Source of the DNA: Bradyrhizobium tropiciagri
GTDB taxonomy: Bacteria; Pseudomonadota; Alphaproteobacteria; Rhizobiales; Xanthobacteraceae
Reading direction: 5' to 3'
Assembly (NCBI RefSeq): GCF_018130505.1
Contig: NZ_JAFCKH010000001.1
Span: 124,001 to 188,000, forward strand
DNA length: 64,000 nt
Part shown: piece by piece, positions 1 to 9,597 of the stretch
Numbering within the stretch: the stretch's first letter is position 1
Layout: the number at the start of each line of letters is the position of its first letter
Made by a program: the position numbers and the translations under genes
Notes under the pieces: model-generated
The model's database searches: none
What the model was told of the DNA's origin: nothing
What the model saw: the letters and a program-made list of their open reading frames with translations, nothing else

Positions 1-598
1 GCAGCAGCGCCGGTCCATGCGATGTGGTGAACGCGATCGCGGCCCTGTCGGGCGTGACGACGGCGCCGTCGTTCTCCGTCCAGCCGCGCTTGCCGAGCTC
101 GGCACGATAGAAGCGGAGCGCAGCCGCCAGTGCGAGCGGTGTCTCGACGTGGACCGCATCGATCGATGGTGAATTCTTCCCGGTCGTGAGCACCCATGGC
201 TTCGGCCTCGGCAGACCGCTGGCGAGATCGTCGCTTGCAGACTGAGCAGGCGCTTCGACCGATGGGACCGGGCAGAGCAAGCGCTTCGCGATGCTGCTCT
301 CGGGACAAGCGGCGATGGCCCACGATGTGACATCGACGGACGTGACCTGGAACCCGGGAGCCGAGCTTGGCGCGGCGCTTGTCGAGCTCGACGGAGTCGC
401 GAATGCCGGATCCGATCGTCCGGTGGTCCGCGATGACCAATGGTAGCTGCATTCGACCAGCGGAGAAAATCCGGCCGCGCAATATTGGTGAGGATCCAAG
501 GCACGTGCGAGCGCCGCCGGCAGCACGACGACGGTCGCGACGACCGCCGTCACTGCGAGGCTGCCGATCAGCAGAACGGCTTTCGTTCGACGCTTCAT
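1..598 (-). CDS. Exported or membrane-anchored hypothetical protein, C-terminus cut by window edge
   Basis: Reading the minus strand from 598 to the window edge gives at least 199 uninterrupted codons. The N-terminus is a clear signal peptide or membrane anchor: MKRRTK, then a hydrophobic stretch ending near LPAALARA. A Ser/Thr/Pro/Ala-rich linker follows, then a section with the pattern FYRAELGKRGWTE, common in uncharacterised exported proteobacterial proteins. The function is unknown. An in-frame ATG at 610 would add four residues, but it has almost no space behind its GGAGA; neither start has an ideal ribosome site. A second open frame beginning at 689 (MNISPGHATKLMMG...) runs into this gene in another frame, so a frameshift joining a cytoplasmic leader to the membrane anchor is possible. 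The stop codon lies outside the window. Confidence 0.6.
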   Translation of the reverse strand, partial: MKRRTKAVLLIGSLAVTAVVATVVVLPAALARALDPHQYCAAGFSPLVECSYHWSSRTTGRSDPAFATPSSSTSAAPSSAPGFQVTSVDVTSWAIAACPESSIAKRLLCPVPSVEAPAQSASDDLASGLPRPKPWVLTTGKNSPSIDAVHVETPLALAAALRFYRAELGKRGWTENDGAVVTPDRAAIAFTTSHGPALL

Positions 599-610
599 CG
601 CCGGATCCAT

Positions 611-961
611 TCTCCACGGCAGTCTCGATCGGCGCCTCGGGTCTTGCGCCCATCATGAGCTTAGTGGCGTGGCCGGGTGAAATGTTCATTGCCTGCTGGT
701 CGTTCGTTTCTCCCTGATCTCGGTGCACGAGCTCAGGTGTGACGGCGCGCACATTCGGAACCGAAAGCATCCGGCGCGCGATCGTACAGCTGTCATAAAT
801 TCGAAGCGGCTTCGGGAAATAGTTGCACTCACGCGATGCGCCTCCTAAGCTGAGATTGTGTCGTAGATGAAAACAATTTTAAGTTATTTGTTTCAGTTCC
901 GTCCCTCTCCCAGTCCTCTGCGACATCGCGCGACTCAACCGCCATCATTGGAGGATTATCC
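611..961. other. Intergenic region upstream of the 732-aa protein
   Basis: About 350 bases separate the divergent genes. The right part (roughly 865-895) is clearly AT-richer than the surroundings and probably carries the promoter of the downstream gene. A GGAGG ribosome site lies at 950-954, seven bases before the ATG at 962. Reading frames present here look like shadows. Confidence 0.4.
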
Positions 962-3160
962 ATGGCCGAGTTCTGTCCACGCAGCATTCACTTCAAGCTC
1001 CTTGCGAAACAAGGCATCGTCGTCGACGTCACGGCGGTCGAAAATGCAGGCAATATAGATTTCACCGTTGAAGTGCTGGGCTCGCCGAGCAAGACCGCCG
1101 ACCTTCGCGGTTTGTTTTTTCATCTCAACGAGAGCGATATTCCCGGACTGAAGATCATCGACAGCGACGGCGTCATCACGGATGAGCAGATCAAGGCGAA
1201 CGGCGTCAGCAATCTCGGAGGCGGCGTCAACATGAACGGCGCCGCGGGGCCGTTCGACGTCGGCATCGCCTTCGGCACGCCCGGCAAGGGCCACGATCTC
1301 ATCACCGGGCCGGTGCATTTCACGCTCGATGCCGCGCAGGACATCACGCTCGACGACATTGCGCATCTTCAGTTCGGCGCGCGGCTCACCAGCGTCGGCG
1401 ACAAGATCACCGCGTTCGCTCCCGCCGCACCCGACGCGATCGATGACACCGGCACCACGCATGAGGACACGCCGGTGCAGCTCTTCGTGCTCGCCAACGA
1501 TACCGATGCCGACGGCACCGCCTCGCTGAAGATCACCGAGATCCATCAGGAGCCCGGCGCCCACGGCACGGTGACGATCGCGGCCGACGGCAAGAGCCTG
1601 TTCTATACGCCGAACCACGATTTTGCCGGGCTCAATACCGATCCCAACAGCATCGACGATTCATTCACCTATTGCATCACCGATGCCAATGGCGGCGAGG
1701 ACCACGCCACCGTCAACATGCACATCATTCCGGTCGCCGACCAGCCGACGATCAGCTTCGAAGTCCTCGCACCGCAGGACGGCGATCCCGTCAACGAGAT
1801 CCGTCTCCATGTCACGGCGACGACGGCCGACATCGACGGCTCCGAGCTGCTCAGCAGTCTCGTCTTCGCCGACTTACCGGCCGGCGTGACCATGAGCGCC
1901 GGCGCCATCACACACTCGCTCGTCGACGGTGTCAGGGATTCCGCCTCCGAGGATGTCGTGCTGTTCCTGCCGACCGATCATTCGAGCAATTTCGATTTCT
2001 CGGTGACGGCGACCGCCGACGAAAACGGCAATGGCGATCCCGACACGGCATCGGTCATGGCCTCAAAACACATCCAGCTGGATGTCGCGCACAATGCGAC
2101 GCAGGAGACGTTCACGGCGACCAACCAGAGTATCTGGGACCCGAGCCTGCCCGGCGGCATCGATGACAGCCGCTTTCTCGGCATCGACGTCAGCGGCGAT
2201 CCCGGCGTCGATCTCGAACCGCTTGGGTCGGCCGGCGGACATTACGAGCTGAAGGTCGGCTTCCAGTCGACGTTGCACGCCACGCTGGGCGATATCGACG
2301 CGACGCTGCCTTACGACATCACGATCGACACCGCCTACAACAGAACCACCGACTCGCTCCTGATCACGCCCAACGACGCGCTGGCGTCCGGCGGGTTCTT
2401 CAACACCACCGGTCCCGGCGGCTCTTACAACCTCGACTTCATCTTCCATGCGCTGCTGTCGGCACACGCCGACATAGCAGGTATCGGGGGCAGCGCGACC
2501 GTCGGGCCGCTTGATCTCGGCTTCAACATCTTCGGCATCGACAGCGCGACGTTCAGCGACACGATCGATATCCCGCCGCTCAATCCGGTGGCGACGCTCA
2601 CCCTGCAGTGGCCGCAGGTCGATACGGTCGGCTCCCAGAACGGGGTGAACAGCCTGCATTCCGACGGGGCAAGCCCTGACATCGTCAACCTCAACGTCGA
2701 CATGGTCGCGCTGGCGCTTGCCGCACTCGGCATCAGCCCGAACCCGCTCGACCTCGGCTTCGTCAACCTGCTCAGCCTGTCGGTCAACGGCGGCGTCAAC
2801 ATGACCCAGCATTTCGATCTCACCTCGCTCGGTCTCGATGCCTCGCTGAAACTGGAGGACAACACGATGATTCCGGTGACGTTCGGCACGCCGCTCGACG
2901 TCATCCAGAACGCCTCTACACATGACACCAATCACGACGGGCTGATCGGCATGGACCTGCTGCTGACGCCCCACGTCGACCTGACCAACCACACGGGAAT
3001 TGGATTCAACGTCGGCGCATCGCTCGACCTGCTCAAATTCCCGGACCCCGTGGGAACACTGGTCAGCCTGGGCGGCGATTTCCCGCTCGGGGAAATTCCG
3101 ATCTATACGAACACGTTCGGGCTCGATTTCGACTCGCAGAACTACCTGCTGTCGGCCTGA
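962..3160 (+). CDS. Large Ig-like/cadherin-like repeat protein, probably secreted or surface-located
   Basis: 732 aa, start supported by GGAGG seven bases upstream. No classical signal peptide is visible. Residues about 1-155 form a domain with calcium-protein-like acidic turns (SDIPGLKIIDSDGVITDEQ). Residues about 158-265 resemble the tandem Ig/cadherin-like fold of bacterial adhesins, with a VLANDTDADG turn and a DDSFTYCITDANGGEDHATV strand pair. A second Ig-like stretch follows at about 266-385. The last 330 residues are Gly/Asp/Leu-rich beta-type sequence with no recognised family. The acidic, Cys-poor composition and lack of a signal peptide suit type I secretion, but no classic GGxGxDxxx nonapeptide array and no neighbouring secretion genes were seen. 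The exact function is unknown. Confidence 0.65.
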   Translation: MAEFCPRSIHFKLLAKQGIVVDVTAVENAGNIDFTVEVLGSPSKTADLRGLFFHLNESDIPGLKIIDSDGVITDEQIKANGVSNLGGGVNMNGAAGPFDVGIAFGTPGKGHDLITGPVHFTLDAAQDITLDDIAHLQFGARLTSVGDKITAFAPAAPDAIDDTGTTHEDTPVQLFVLANDTDADGTASLKITEIHQEPGAHGTVTIAADGKSLFYTPNHDFAGLNTDPNSIDDSFTYCITDANGGEDHATVNMHIIPVADQPTISFEVLAPQDGDPVNEIRLHVTATTADIDGSELLSSLVFADLPAGVTMSAGAITHSLVDGVRDSASEDVVLFLPTDHSSNFDFSVTATADENGNGDPDTASVMASKHIQLDVAHNATQETFTATNQSIWDPSLPGGIDDSRFLGIDVSGDPGVDLEPLGSAGGHYELKVGFQSTLHATLGDIDATLPYDITIDTAYNRTTDSLLITPNDALASGGFFNTTGPGGSYNLDFIFHALLSAHADIAGIGGSATVGPLDLGFNIFGIDSATFSDTIDIPPLNPVATLTLQWPQVDTVGSQNGVNSLHSDGASPDIVNLNVDMVALALAALGISPNPLDLGFVNLLSLSVNGGVNMTQHFDLTSLGLDASLKLEDNTMIPVTFGTPLDVIQNASTHDTNHDGLIGMDLLLTPHVDLTNHTGIGFNVGASLDLLKFPDPVGTLVSLGGDFPLGEIPIYTNTFGLDFDSQNYLLSA

Positions 3161-3259
3161 CCGTTATCAGACTACGGCTGTCAGGGTCGCGTCACAAGAA
3201 ATGGCCGCGGTATCCCGCGGCCATTGCGGCGGCCTGCAACCCTCCTGAACCAGAGGGGT

Positions 3260-3283
3260 GGCTACTTTGCATGGGGTTGTTCT
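3260..3283 (+). repeat. 24-bp dispersed repeat, copy 1 (inverted relative to 17449)
   Basis: The 24 bases at 3260-3283, with core CTTTGCATGGGGTTGTT, occur as an exact reverse complement at 17449-17472. Both copies lie just beyond the 3' end of a gene. This looks like part of a dispersed intergenic repeat. Confidence 0.7.
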
Positions 3284-3313
3284 TCAGCTTTTGCGCCTGC
3301 GGTATCCCCATAC

Positions 3314-3343
3314 AAAAAGGGCCGCCCCGTCGGGCGGCCCTTT
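3314..3343 (-). terminator. Rho-independent terminator of the oxc-frc operon
   Basis: A 10-bp perfect GC-rich stem (AGGGCCGCCC / GGGCGGCCCT) with a CGTC loop lies 23 bases beyond the frc stop. Read on the minus strand it is followed by five T. On the plus strand it is followed by only three T, so it may act weakly for the gene at 962 as well. Confidence 0.8.
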
Positions 3344-3366
3344 GGTCTCACTCAAAGCTGCGACGG

Positions 3367-4644
3367 TTACTCGGCGGCCTGCTTCTGCGGCGGATCGAGC
3401 GCGCCGGAATCGTGGATCTCGGCGACCTGGTGGTCGGAGAAGCCGAGCACCTGGCGCAGGATCTCGTCGGTGTGCTCACCGAGCAGCGGCGAGCGCTGCA
3501 CGTCGCTCGGCGAATCCGACAGCTTGATCGGGTTGCCGACCGAGAGGTACTTGCCGCGGGTCGGGTGATCGACCTCGACCACGGTGCCGGTTGCGCGCAG
3601 CGACTCGTCCTCGGCGATCTCCTTCATCGACAGGATCGGGCCGCAGGGGATGTCGTCCTTGTTGAGGATCTCCATCGCCTCGAACTTGGTCTTGGTCATC
3701 GTCCACTGCTCGATGCGGGCGAAGATCTCGTTGAGGCGCGGCAGGCGGGCCGGCGGCTTGGCGTAGTTCGGATCGGTCTTCCAGGTCGGCTCGCCGATCA
3801 CGTCGCAGATCTTCTCCCAGACCGGGGCCTGGGTGATGAAGTAGATGTAGGCATTCGGGTCGGTCTCCCAGCCCTTGCACTTCAGGATGCGGCCGGGCTG
3901 GCCGCCGCCGGAATCGTTGCCGGCGCGCGGCACGGCGTCGCCGAACGGGATGCCTTCGCCGAACTGGCTGTATTCCTTGAGCGGGCCGTGGGCGAGGCGC
4001 TGCTGGTCGCGCATCTTGACGCGGGCGAGGTTGAGCACGCCGTCCTGCATCGCGGCGGTGACCTTCTGGCCCTTGCCGCTATGGGTGCGCTGGTAGAGCG
4101 CGGTGACGATGCCGAGCGCGAGATGCAGGCCGGTGCCGCTGTCGCCGATCTGCGCGCCGGTGACCAGCGGCAGGCCGTCGCGGAAGCCGGTGGTCGAGGC
4201 GGCGCCGCCGGTGCACTGCGCGACGTTCTCGTAGACCTTGCAGTCCTCATACGGGCCGGGGCCGAAACCCTTGATCGAGGCGACGATCATCTTCGGGTTG
4301 ATGGCCTGGATCTTCTCCCAGGGGAAGCCCATGCGATCGAGCACGCCGGGGCCGAAGTTCTCGACCAGCACGTCGCAGCTCTTGATCAGAGCCGTGAGCA
4401 CTTCCTTGCCCTTCGGGTTCTTGGTGTCGAGCGTGATCGAGCGCTTGTTGTGGTTCAGCATGGTGAAATACAGGCTGTCCACGTTCGGGATGTCCTGCAG
4501 CTGGCCGCGCGTGATGTCGCCGACGCCGGGGCGCTCGACCTTGATCACGTCGGCGCCGAACCAGGCCAGCAATTGCGTGCAGGTCGGCCCCGACTGGACG
4601 TGGGTGAAATCGAGAATGCGAACGCCCTTGAGCGCCTTTGTCAT
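3367..4644 (-). CDS. frc: Formyl-CoA:oxalate CoA-transferase
   Basis: 425 aa, the usual length for this class III (family III) CoA-transferase. It moves CoA from formyl-CoA to oxalate, giving oxalyl-CoA and formate in the cytoplasm. The N-terminal fold is recognisable from [20 protein letters not shown] and the [10 protein letters not shown] segment. The aspartate of [11 protein letters not shown] (residue 168) fits the catalytic Asp that carries the acyl-CoA anhydride. A glycine-rich loop, SGGGQPGR, is near residue 248. It is the last gene of the minus-strand set gntR-oxc-frc, 68 bases behind oxc, and is followed by a strong terminator. Together with oxc it forms the catalytic cycle of oxalate breakdown. 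Confidence 0.95.
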   Translation of the reverse strand: MTKALKGVRILDFTHVQSGPTCTQLLAWFGADVIKVERPGVGDITRGQLQDIPNVDSLYFTMLNHNKRSITLDTKNPKGKEVLTALIKSCDVLVENFGPGVLDRMGFPWEKIQAINPKMIVASIKGFGPGPYEDCKVYENVAQCTGGAASTTGFRDGLPLVTGAQIGDSGTGLHLALGIVTALYQRTHSGKGQKVTAAMQDGVLNLARVKMRDQQRLAHGPLKEYSQFGEGIPFGDAVPRAGNDSGGGQPGRILKCKGWETDPNAYIYFITQAPVWEKICDVIGEPTWKTDPNYAKPPARLPRLNEIFARIEQWTMTKTKFEAMEILNKDDIPCGPILSMKEIAEDESLRATGTVVEVDHPTRGKYLSVGNPIKLSDSPSDVQRSPLLGEHTDEILRQVLGFSDHQVAEIHDSGALDPPQKQAAE

Positions 4645-4712
4645 GTCGTTTGCTCCGTACTCTGTCTGTCTGCCCCTGCACCCGCAGGGAGTGATTGGGG
4701 TTAGGGGGTGAC

Positions 4713-6452
4713 TTACTTCTTCTTCTGCAACACGCTCTGCGGATTGAGATTGCCGATGCGGCCGCTCTCCGAGCCGGCGGCCGGATCGATCACCGCGTTG
4801 ATCAGGGTCGGCTTGCCGGAATCCAGCGCCGCATTGACCGCGCGCTTCAATTCGTCGGGCGAGGTCGCGTTGATGCCGACGCCGCCGAACGCTTCCATCA
4901 TCTTGTCGTAGCGCGAGCCCTTGACGAACACCGTGGTGGCCGGATCGTCGCCGGCGCTGTTGACGTCGGTGCCGCGATAGATGCCGTCATTGTTGAAGAT
5001 CACGACGCAGATCGGCAGCTTGTAGCGGCAGATGGTCTCGACCTCCATGCCCGAGAAGCCGAACGCGCTGTCGCCTTCGACCGCCAGCACCGGGTGGCCG
5101 GTCTCGATCGCGGCCGCGATCGAATAGCCCATGCCGATACCCATCACACCCCAGGTGCCGACGTCGAGCCGCTTGCGCGGCTTGTGCATGTCGACGACGC
5201 CGCGGGCGAGGTCGAGCGTGTTGGCGCCTTCGTTGACGAAGATGGTCTCCGGACGCTCCGCGATGATCGCACGCAGCGCGCCGAGCGCACCGTGATAGTC
5301 CATCGGGGAGGCGTTGCTCATCAGCTTCGGCGCCATCTTGGCGACGTTGTCGTCCCGCTTCTTGGCGACGGTGGCGAGCCAATCGCTCGGCGCCGCCGTC
5401 CAGTTCGCGCCCATGCCGTCGAGCAGCGCGGTGACGCAGGAGCCGATATCGCCGACCAGGGGAGCGACGATCTCGACGTTGGAATCCATTTCCTTCGGCT
5501 CGATATCGACCTGGATGAATTTCTTCGGGGCGTCGCCCCAGGTCTTGCCCTTGCCGTGCGAGAGCAGCCAGTTGAGGCGGGCGCCGACCAGCATCACGAC
5601 ATCGGCGTCCTTCAGCACGGTCGAGCGCGCCGCGCCCGCGCATTGCGGATGCAGGTCGGGCAGCAGGCCCTTGGCCATGCTCATCGGCAGGAACGGCACG
5701 CCGCTCTTCTCGATGAAGGTCTTGATCGCTTCATCCGCCTGCGCATAGGCCGCGCCCTTGCCGAGGATCACCAGCGGCCGCTTGGCGTTCTTCAGCACCT
5801 CGAGCGCGCGCTTGACCGCCGACGGAGAGGGGAACTGCTCGGGTGCCGCGTCGATCACCTTGACCAGCGACTTCTGGCCGGCGTCGGCGTTCATCACCTG
5901 GCCGAACAGCTTGGCCGGCAGATCGAGATAGACGCCGCCCGGACGGCCCGACACTGCGGCGCGGATCGCGCGGGCCAAACCGATACCGATGTCCTGGGCG
6001 TGCAGCACGCGGAACGCGGCCTTGCACAGCGGCTTGGCGATCGCGAGCTGGTCCATCTCCTCATAGTCGCCCTGCTGCAGGTCGACGATCTCGCGCTCGG
6101 AGGAGCCCGAGATCAGGATCATCGGGAAGCAGTTGGTGGTGGCGTGGGCGAGCGCCGTGAGGCCGTTGAGGAAGCCGGGTGCCGACACCGTGAGGCAGAC
6201 GCCGGGCTTCTTGGTCAGGAAACCGGCGATCGAGGCCGCATAGCCGGCGTTCTGCTCGTGGCGGAACGACAGCACGCGAATGCCTTCCGCCTGGGCCATG
6301 CGGCCCAGGTCTGTGATCGGGATGCCCGGCACACCATAGATGGTGTTGATGCCGTTGAGCTTGAGCGCATCGATGACGAGATGGAAGCCATCGGTGAGCT
6401 CTTGCTCGGTGCCCGGTGCCTCGGACTTCACAGCGGTATTCAGCATCGGCAT
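4713..6452 (-). CDS. oxc: Oxalyl-CoA decarboxylase (ThDP-dependent)
   Basis: 579 aa, typical for the family. It decarboxylates oxalyl-CoA to formyl-CoA and CO2 with thiamine diphosphate and Mg. The N-terminal pyrimidine-binding domain has the activating glutamate in [13 protein letters not shown] (E66). The middle domain spans roughly residues 195-340. The C-terminal pyrophosphate domain has the [19 protein letters not shown] motif followed by FNN, the metal-binding signature. It lies between the GntR regulator gene and frc on the minus strand, 54 bases after the regulator. Its product is the CoA donor for Frc, so the two genes close the cycle. Confidence 0.95.
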   Translation of the reverse strand: MPMLNTAVKSEAPGTEQELTDGFHLVIDALKLNGINTIYGVPGIPITDLGRMAQAEGIRVLSFRHEQNAGYAASIAGFLTKKPGVCLTVSAPGFLNGLTALAHATTNCFPMILISGSSEREIVDLQQGDYEEMDQLAIAKPLCKAAFRVLHAQDIGIGLARAIRAAVSGRPGGVYLDLPAKLFGQVMNADAGQKSLVKVIDAAPEQFPSPSAVKRALEVLKNAKRPLVILGKGAAYAQADEAIKTFIEKSGVPFLPMSMAKGLLPDLHPQCAGAARSTVLKDADVVMLVGARLNWLLSHGKGKTWGDAPKKFIQVDIEPKEMDSNVEIVAPLVGDIGSCVTALLDGMGANWTAAPSDWLATVAKKRDDNVAKMAPKLMSNASPMDYHGALGALRAIIAERPETIFVNEGANTLDLARGVVDMHKPRKRLDVGTWGVMGIGMGYSIAAAIETGHPVLAVEGDSAFGFSGMEVETICRYKLPICVVIFNNDGIYRGTDVNSAGDDPATTVFVKGSRYDKMMEAFGGVGINATSPDELKRAVNAALDSGKPTLINAVIDPAAGSESGRIGNLNPQSVLQKKK

Positions 6453-6506
6453 CGTCTCCCTGACGTTCTTGTTCGGACGATCTGTTGTCGTCTGAAGCGA
6501 GTGGAC

Positions 6507-7238
6507 TTAAGTGAACAGTTCCTGGCCGTGCGCCTCGACATAAGCCGCAAGGCCAAGGGTGTGGTCGCGGGCCCGCTTTTCGGCGAGCTCGGTGTCGCGT
6601 GCTTCCAGCGCCTCGATCATCCCGAGATGCTCGGGCAGCGAGGTCGCGGTGCGGTCCTTGCGGCCGATCGTGAGCTGGCGATAGCCGCGCACGTGCAGCA
6701 GCAGGTCATTGGTGAGGTCGACCAGAACAGGCGATTCCGACAGCGAGATCAGCGCCTGGTGGAAGGCGATGTTGGCCTTGGAATATTCCTCGACGTGATC
6801 CTGCGGCAGCCGGTCGGGGCCGAAATCCTTGAAGAAGTCGCGCAGCGCCGTGATGTCCTTCTTGCGCGCGGTGGTGGTGATCAGGCGCGCGGCCATGCTT
6901 TCCAGCGCGGCCCAGGCGCGGATCATGTCGACGATCTCGGCCTTGGTGCGGCGGACCACGACGATGCCGCGGCGCGGCACGGTCTTCACGAAACCGTCCT
7001 GCTCGAGCATCGCGATCGCTTCGCGGATCGGCGTGCGGCTGACACCGAGACGTTCGGACAGCGCGCGCTCGTCGAGCATTACCGGCTCCGGCGTCGCATA
7101 GATGTCCATCTTCAGAATCGCCTCTTTCAAGGCCTCATAGGCCTTGTTCTTGAAGCTCGTCTCCGGCGCGATCCGGACGATGGCGATGTCAGTGTCAGCC
7201 ATGTTGGGCGACGCCTTGGTCTGCGTTGGTTCGGGCAC
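6507..7238 (-). CDS. GntR-family (FadR/FCD type) transcriptional regulator
   Basis: 243 aa. The N-terminal winged helix-turn-helix spans about residues 30-98, with LSERLGVSRTPIREAIAMLE as the recognition region. An all-alpha FCD ligand-binding domain follows, with AFHQALISLSESPVL and the histidines expected for metal and acid binding. It is the first gene of the minus-strand operon with oxc and frc and is divergent from the acyl-CoA synthetase at 7418. Palindromes of the FadR-class type lie in the shared promoter region. It is therefore probably the local regulator of oxalate catabolism; the effector is not shown by the sequence. Confidence 0.88.
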   Translation of the reverse strand: MPEPTQTKASPNMADTDIAIVRIAPETSFKNKAYEALKEAILKMDIYATPEPVMLDERALSERLGVSRTPIREAIAMLEQDGFVKTVPRRGIVVVRRTKAEIVDMIRAWAALESMAARLITTTARKKDITALRDFFKDFGPDRLPQDHVEEYSKANIAFHQALISLSESPVLVDLTNDLLLHVRGYRQLTIGRKDRTATSLPEHLGMIEALEARDTELAEKRARDHTLGLAAYVEAHGQELFT

Positions 7239-7292
7239 GATTCGTCTCCTCCTCTTGGAGACGCCTTCTTAGCAGAAGAAAGTACCGTAGTT

Positions 7293-7306
7293 TTTGGCAT
7301 GCCAAA
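7293..7306. promoter_or_regulatory. Candidate GntR operator O1
   Basis: A 14-bp perfect palindrome, TTTGGCATGCCAAA, lies in the divergent promoter region between the GntR regulator and the acyl-CoA synthetase. Its half-site recurs at 7376-7392. Confidence 0.6.
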
Positions 7307-7359
7307 TACCAGGATGTCAAGACGTGCATTTTTTCGGCGTTTTTGAGTGGTCTGCCACC

Positions 7360-7392
7360 TTGACAATTGCTTCTCTGGCATACCAAATGCCA
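7360..7392 (+). promoter_or_regulatory. Candidate promoter and second GntR operator for the CoA synthetase
   Basis: TTGACA at 7360-7365 is a perfect sigma-70 -35 element; no convincing -10 was found. Downstream lie overlapping palindrome halves TGGCATACCA (7376-7385) and CCAAATGCCA (7383-7392), variants of operator O1 about 83 bases upstream. Repressor bound here would cover the start of transcription of the gene at 7418. Confidence 0.5.
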
Positions 7393-7417
7393 TAAAATTT
7401 GTCCCAGGAGGAAGCCT

Positions 7418-9547
7418 ATGTCAAACTCAAAGGATGCGGTCCGCAAAGTTCTCGATGCGGTGAAGGCCGATAAACGCACGAGTCTCACCGCGCCCGAGGG
7501 CAAGGTGGTGTGTGATGCCTACGGCATTCCAGTGCCGAAGGAGGGCGTCGCCAAGTCGGCCGCCGAAGCCGCCCGGATCGCTTCCGACATGGGCTTCCCG
7601 GTCGTGATGAAGATCGTGTCTCCGGACATTCTCCACAAGACGGAAGCCGGCGGTGTCGTGGTCGGCGTCAAGACCGCTGCCGACGCCGAGAAGAGCTACG
7701 AGACGATTCTCGCCAACGCCAAGAAGTACAAGGCCGACGCCAAGATCGACGGCATCCAGGTGCAGCAGATGCTGGGCGGCGGCACCGAGGTGATCGTCGG
7801 CTCGATCACCGACGGCTCGTTCGGCAAGCTGGTCGCCTTCGGCCTCGGCGGCGTGCTGGTCGAGGTCCTCAAGGACATCACCTTCCGTCTCGCGCCGGCG
7901 ACCAAGGACGATGCGCTGTCGATGCTCGACGGCATCCAGGCCCATGAGATGCTGAAGGGCGTGCGCGGCGGCGAGCCCGTCAACCGCGAGGCACTTGCCG
8001 ACGTCATCGTCAAGGTGTCGCAGCTGGTCAGCGATTTCCCCGAAATCGTCGAGCTCGACCTCAATCCGGTGTTCGCCACCAGCAAGAACGCGATCGCGGC
8101 CGACGTCCGCATCGTCGTCGACTTCGACTACAAGCCGCGCCCGGCGCCGCGTCCGACCGAAGAGATCGTCGCGGCAATGAGCCGCATCATGCAGCCGAAG
8201 GGCGTCGCCGTGATCGGCGCTTCCGCCGAGGACGGCAAGATCGGCAACTCCGTGATGAAGAACCTCATCAACGGCGGCTATAAGGGCGAGATCTATCCGA
8301 TCCACCCGAAGGCAGCGGAGATTCTCGGCTACAAGGCCTACAAGAGCGTCAAGGACGTCCCCGGCGTGATCGACACGGCGGTGTTCGCGATCCCGGCCAA
8401 GTTCGTCGCCGGCGCGCTCGCCGAATGCGGCGAGAAGAAAATCCCCGGCGCGGTGCTGATTCCGTCGGGCTTCGCCGAAGCCGGCGCGCCCGAGCTGCAG
8501 GCCGAGATCGTCGAGGTCGGCAAGAAGTACAACATCCGCCTGATGGGGCCGAACATCTACGGCTTCTATTATACGCCGGCCAATCTCTGCGCGACCTTCT
8601 GCACCGCCTATGACGTCAAGGGCCACGCCGCGCTGTCGTCGCAGTCGGGCGGCATCGGCATGGCGATCATCGGCTTCTCGCGCTCGGCCAAGATGGGCGT
8701 CTCCGCGATCGTCGGTCTCGGCAACAAGTCGGATATCGACGAGGACGATCTGCTCGCCTTCTTCGAGCAGGACCCCAACACCAATCTGATCGCGCAGCAC
8801 TGCGAGGATCTGAAGGACGGCCGCGCCTTCGCGGAGGCGGCCAAGCGTGTCGCCAAGAAGAAGCCGGTGGTCGTGCTCAAGGCGGGCCGCACCTCGGCCG
8901 GCGCGAAGGCGGCCTCGTCGCATACCGGCGCGCTCGCCGGCAACGACAAGATCTATGAGGACGTGTTCAAGCAGTCCGGCGTGATCCGGGCGCGCAGCCT
9001 GCGGCAGCTGCTCGAATTTGCCCGCGGCGTGCCGGTACTGCCGACGCCGAAGGGCGAGAACGTCCTGATCATCACCGGCGCCGGCGGCTCCGGCGTGCTG
9101 CTCTCCGACTCGGTCGTCGACAACGGCCTCTCGCTGATGCAGATGCCGCCGGATCTCGATGCGGCCTTCCGCAAGTTCATCCCGCCGTTCGGCGCCGCAG
9201 GAAATCCTGTGGATATCACCGGTGGCGAGCCGCCGATCACCTATGTCAACACGGTGAAGCTCGGCCTGTCGGATGAGCGCATCCACGCGCTGATCCTCGG
9301 TTATTGGCACACCATCGTGACGCCGCCGATGGTGTTCGCGCGCAACATGGTCGAGGTGAAGAAGGAGATGGAGGCCAAGGGCTTCGTGAAGCCGATGGTC
9401 GCCTCGCTTGCCGGCGACGTCGAGGTCGAAGAGGCCGCCGAATATCTCTATCAGAACGGCATCCCGGCCTACGCCTATTCGACCGAACTGCCGGTCGAGG
9501 TGCTCGGCGCCAAGTACAAGTGGGCGCGCGGCGCGGGCCTGCTCTGA
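7418..9547 (+). CDS. Acetate--CoA ligase family protein (ADP-forming acyl-CoA synthetase, fused subunits)
   Basis: 709 aa. The start at 7418 (MSNSKDAVRK) is chosen because AGGAGGAA ends just before it; an upstream in-frame ATG at 7367 lies before the -10/operator zone. Residues about 1-235 are an ATP-grasp domain (GFPVVMKIVSPDILHKTEAG, then FGLGGVLVEVLKD). Residues about 250-380 are the CoA-binding Rossmann domain (GVAVIGASAEDGKIGNSV). The rest is the succinyl-CoA-ligase-like part (SQSGGIGMAIIGF; SSHTGALAGND near residue 500). The family makes acyl-CoA from acid, CoA and ATP with a phosphohistidine intermediate. Divergence from oxc-frc and shared operators suggest it activates oxalate or recycles formate or a related acid; the substrate is inference. 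Confidence 0.85.
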   Translation: MSNSKDAVRKVLDAVKADKRTSLTAPEGKVVCDAYGIPVPKEGVAKSAAEAARIASDMGFPVVMKIVSPDILHKTEAGGVVVGVKTAADAEKSYETILANAKKYKADAKIDGIQVQQMLGGGTEVIVGSITDGSFGKLVAFGLGGVLVEVLKDITFRLAPATKDDALSMLDGIQAHEMLKGVRGGEPVNREALADVIVKVSQLVSDFPEIVELDLNPVFATSKNAIAADVRIVVDFDYKPRPAPRPTEEIVAAMSRIMQPKGVAVIGASAEDGKIGNSVMKNLINGGYKGEIYPIHPKAAEILGYKAYKSVKDVPGVIDTAVFAIPAKFVAGALAECGEKKIPGAVLIPSGFAEAGAPELQAEIVEVGKKYNIRLMGPNIYGFYYTPANLCATFCTAYDVKGHAALSSQSGGIGMAIIGFSRSAKMGVSAIVGLGNKSDIDEDDLLAFFEQDPNTNLIAQHCEDLKDGRAFAEAAKRVAKKKPVVVLKAGRTSAGAKAASSHTGALAGNDKIYEDVFKQSGVIRARSLRQLLEFARGVPVLPTPKGENVLIITGAGGSGVLLSDSVVDNGLSLMQMPPDLDAAFRKFIPPFGAAGNPVDITGGEPPITYVNTVKLGLSDERIHALILGYWHTIVTPPMVFARNMVEVKKEMEAKGFVKPMVASLAGDVEVEEAAEYLYQNGIPAYAYSTELPVEVLGAKYKWARGAGLL

Positions 9548-9560
9548 TCTGATCGACACG

Positions 9561-9597
9561 TCGATGCCGCTTCGGACGTCATCCGAAGCGGCATCGA
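9561..9597 (+). terminator. Strong hairpin after the CoA synthetase, no T-tract
   Basis: 16-bp perfect arms (TCGATGCCGCTTCGGA and its complement) enclose a CGTCA loop 14 bases after the stop codon. No U-run follows, so it may be a 3'-end-stabilising structure or a Rho-associated end rather than a classical terminator. Confidence 0.55.

Noticed and set aside
757-786. GGAACC as a possible EcfG promoter before the 732-aa protein
   Set aside because: No CGTT-like -10 occurs at 16-18 bases; only the GGAAC half is present.
4695-7346. An 883-codon open frame on the plus strand opposite oxc and gntR
   Set aside because: It is antisense to clearly identified genes and shows no fold or motif; it is a GC-driven shadow.
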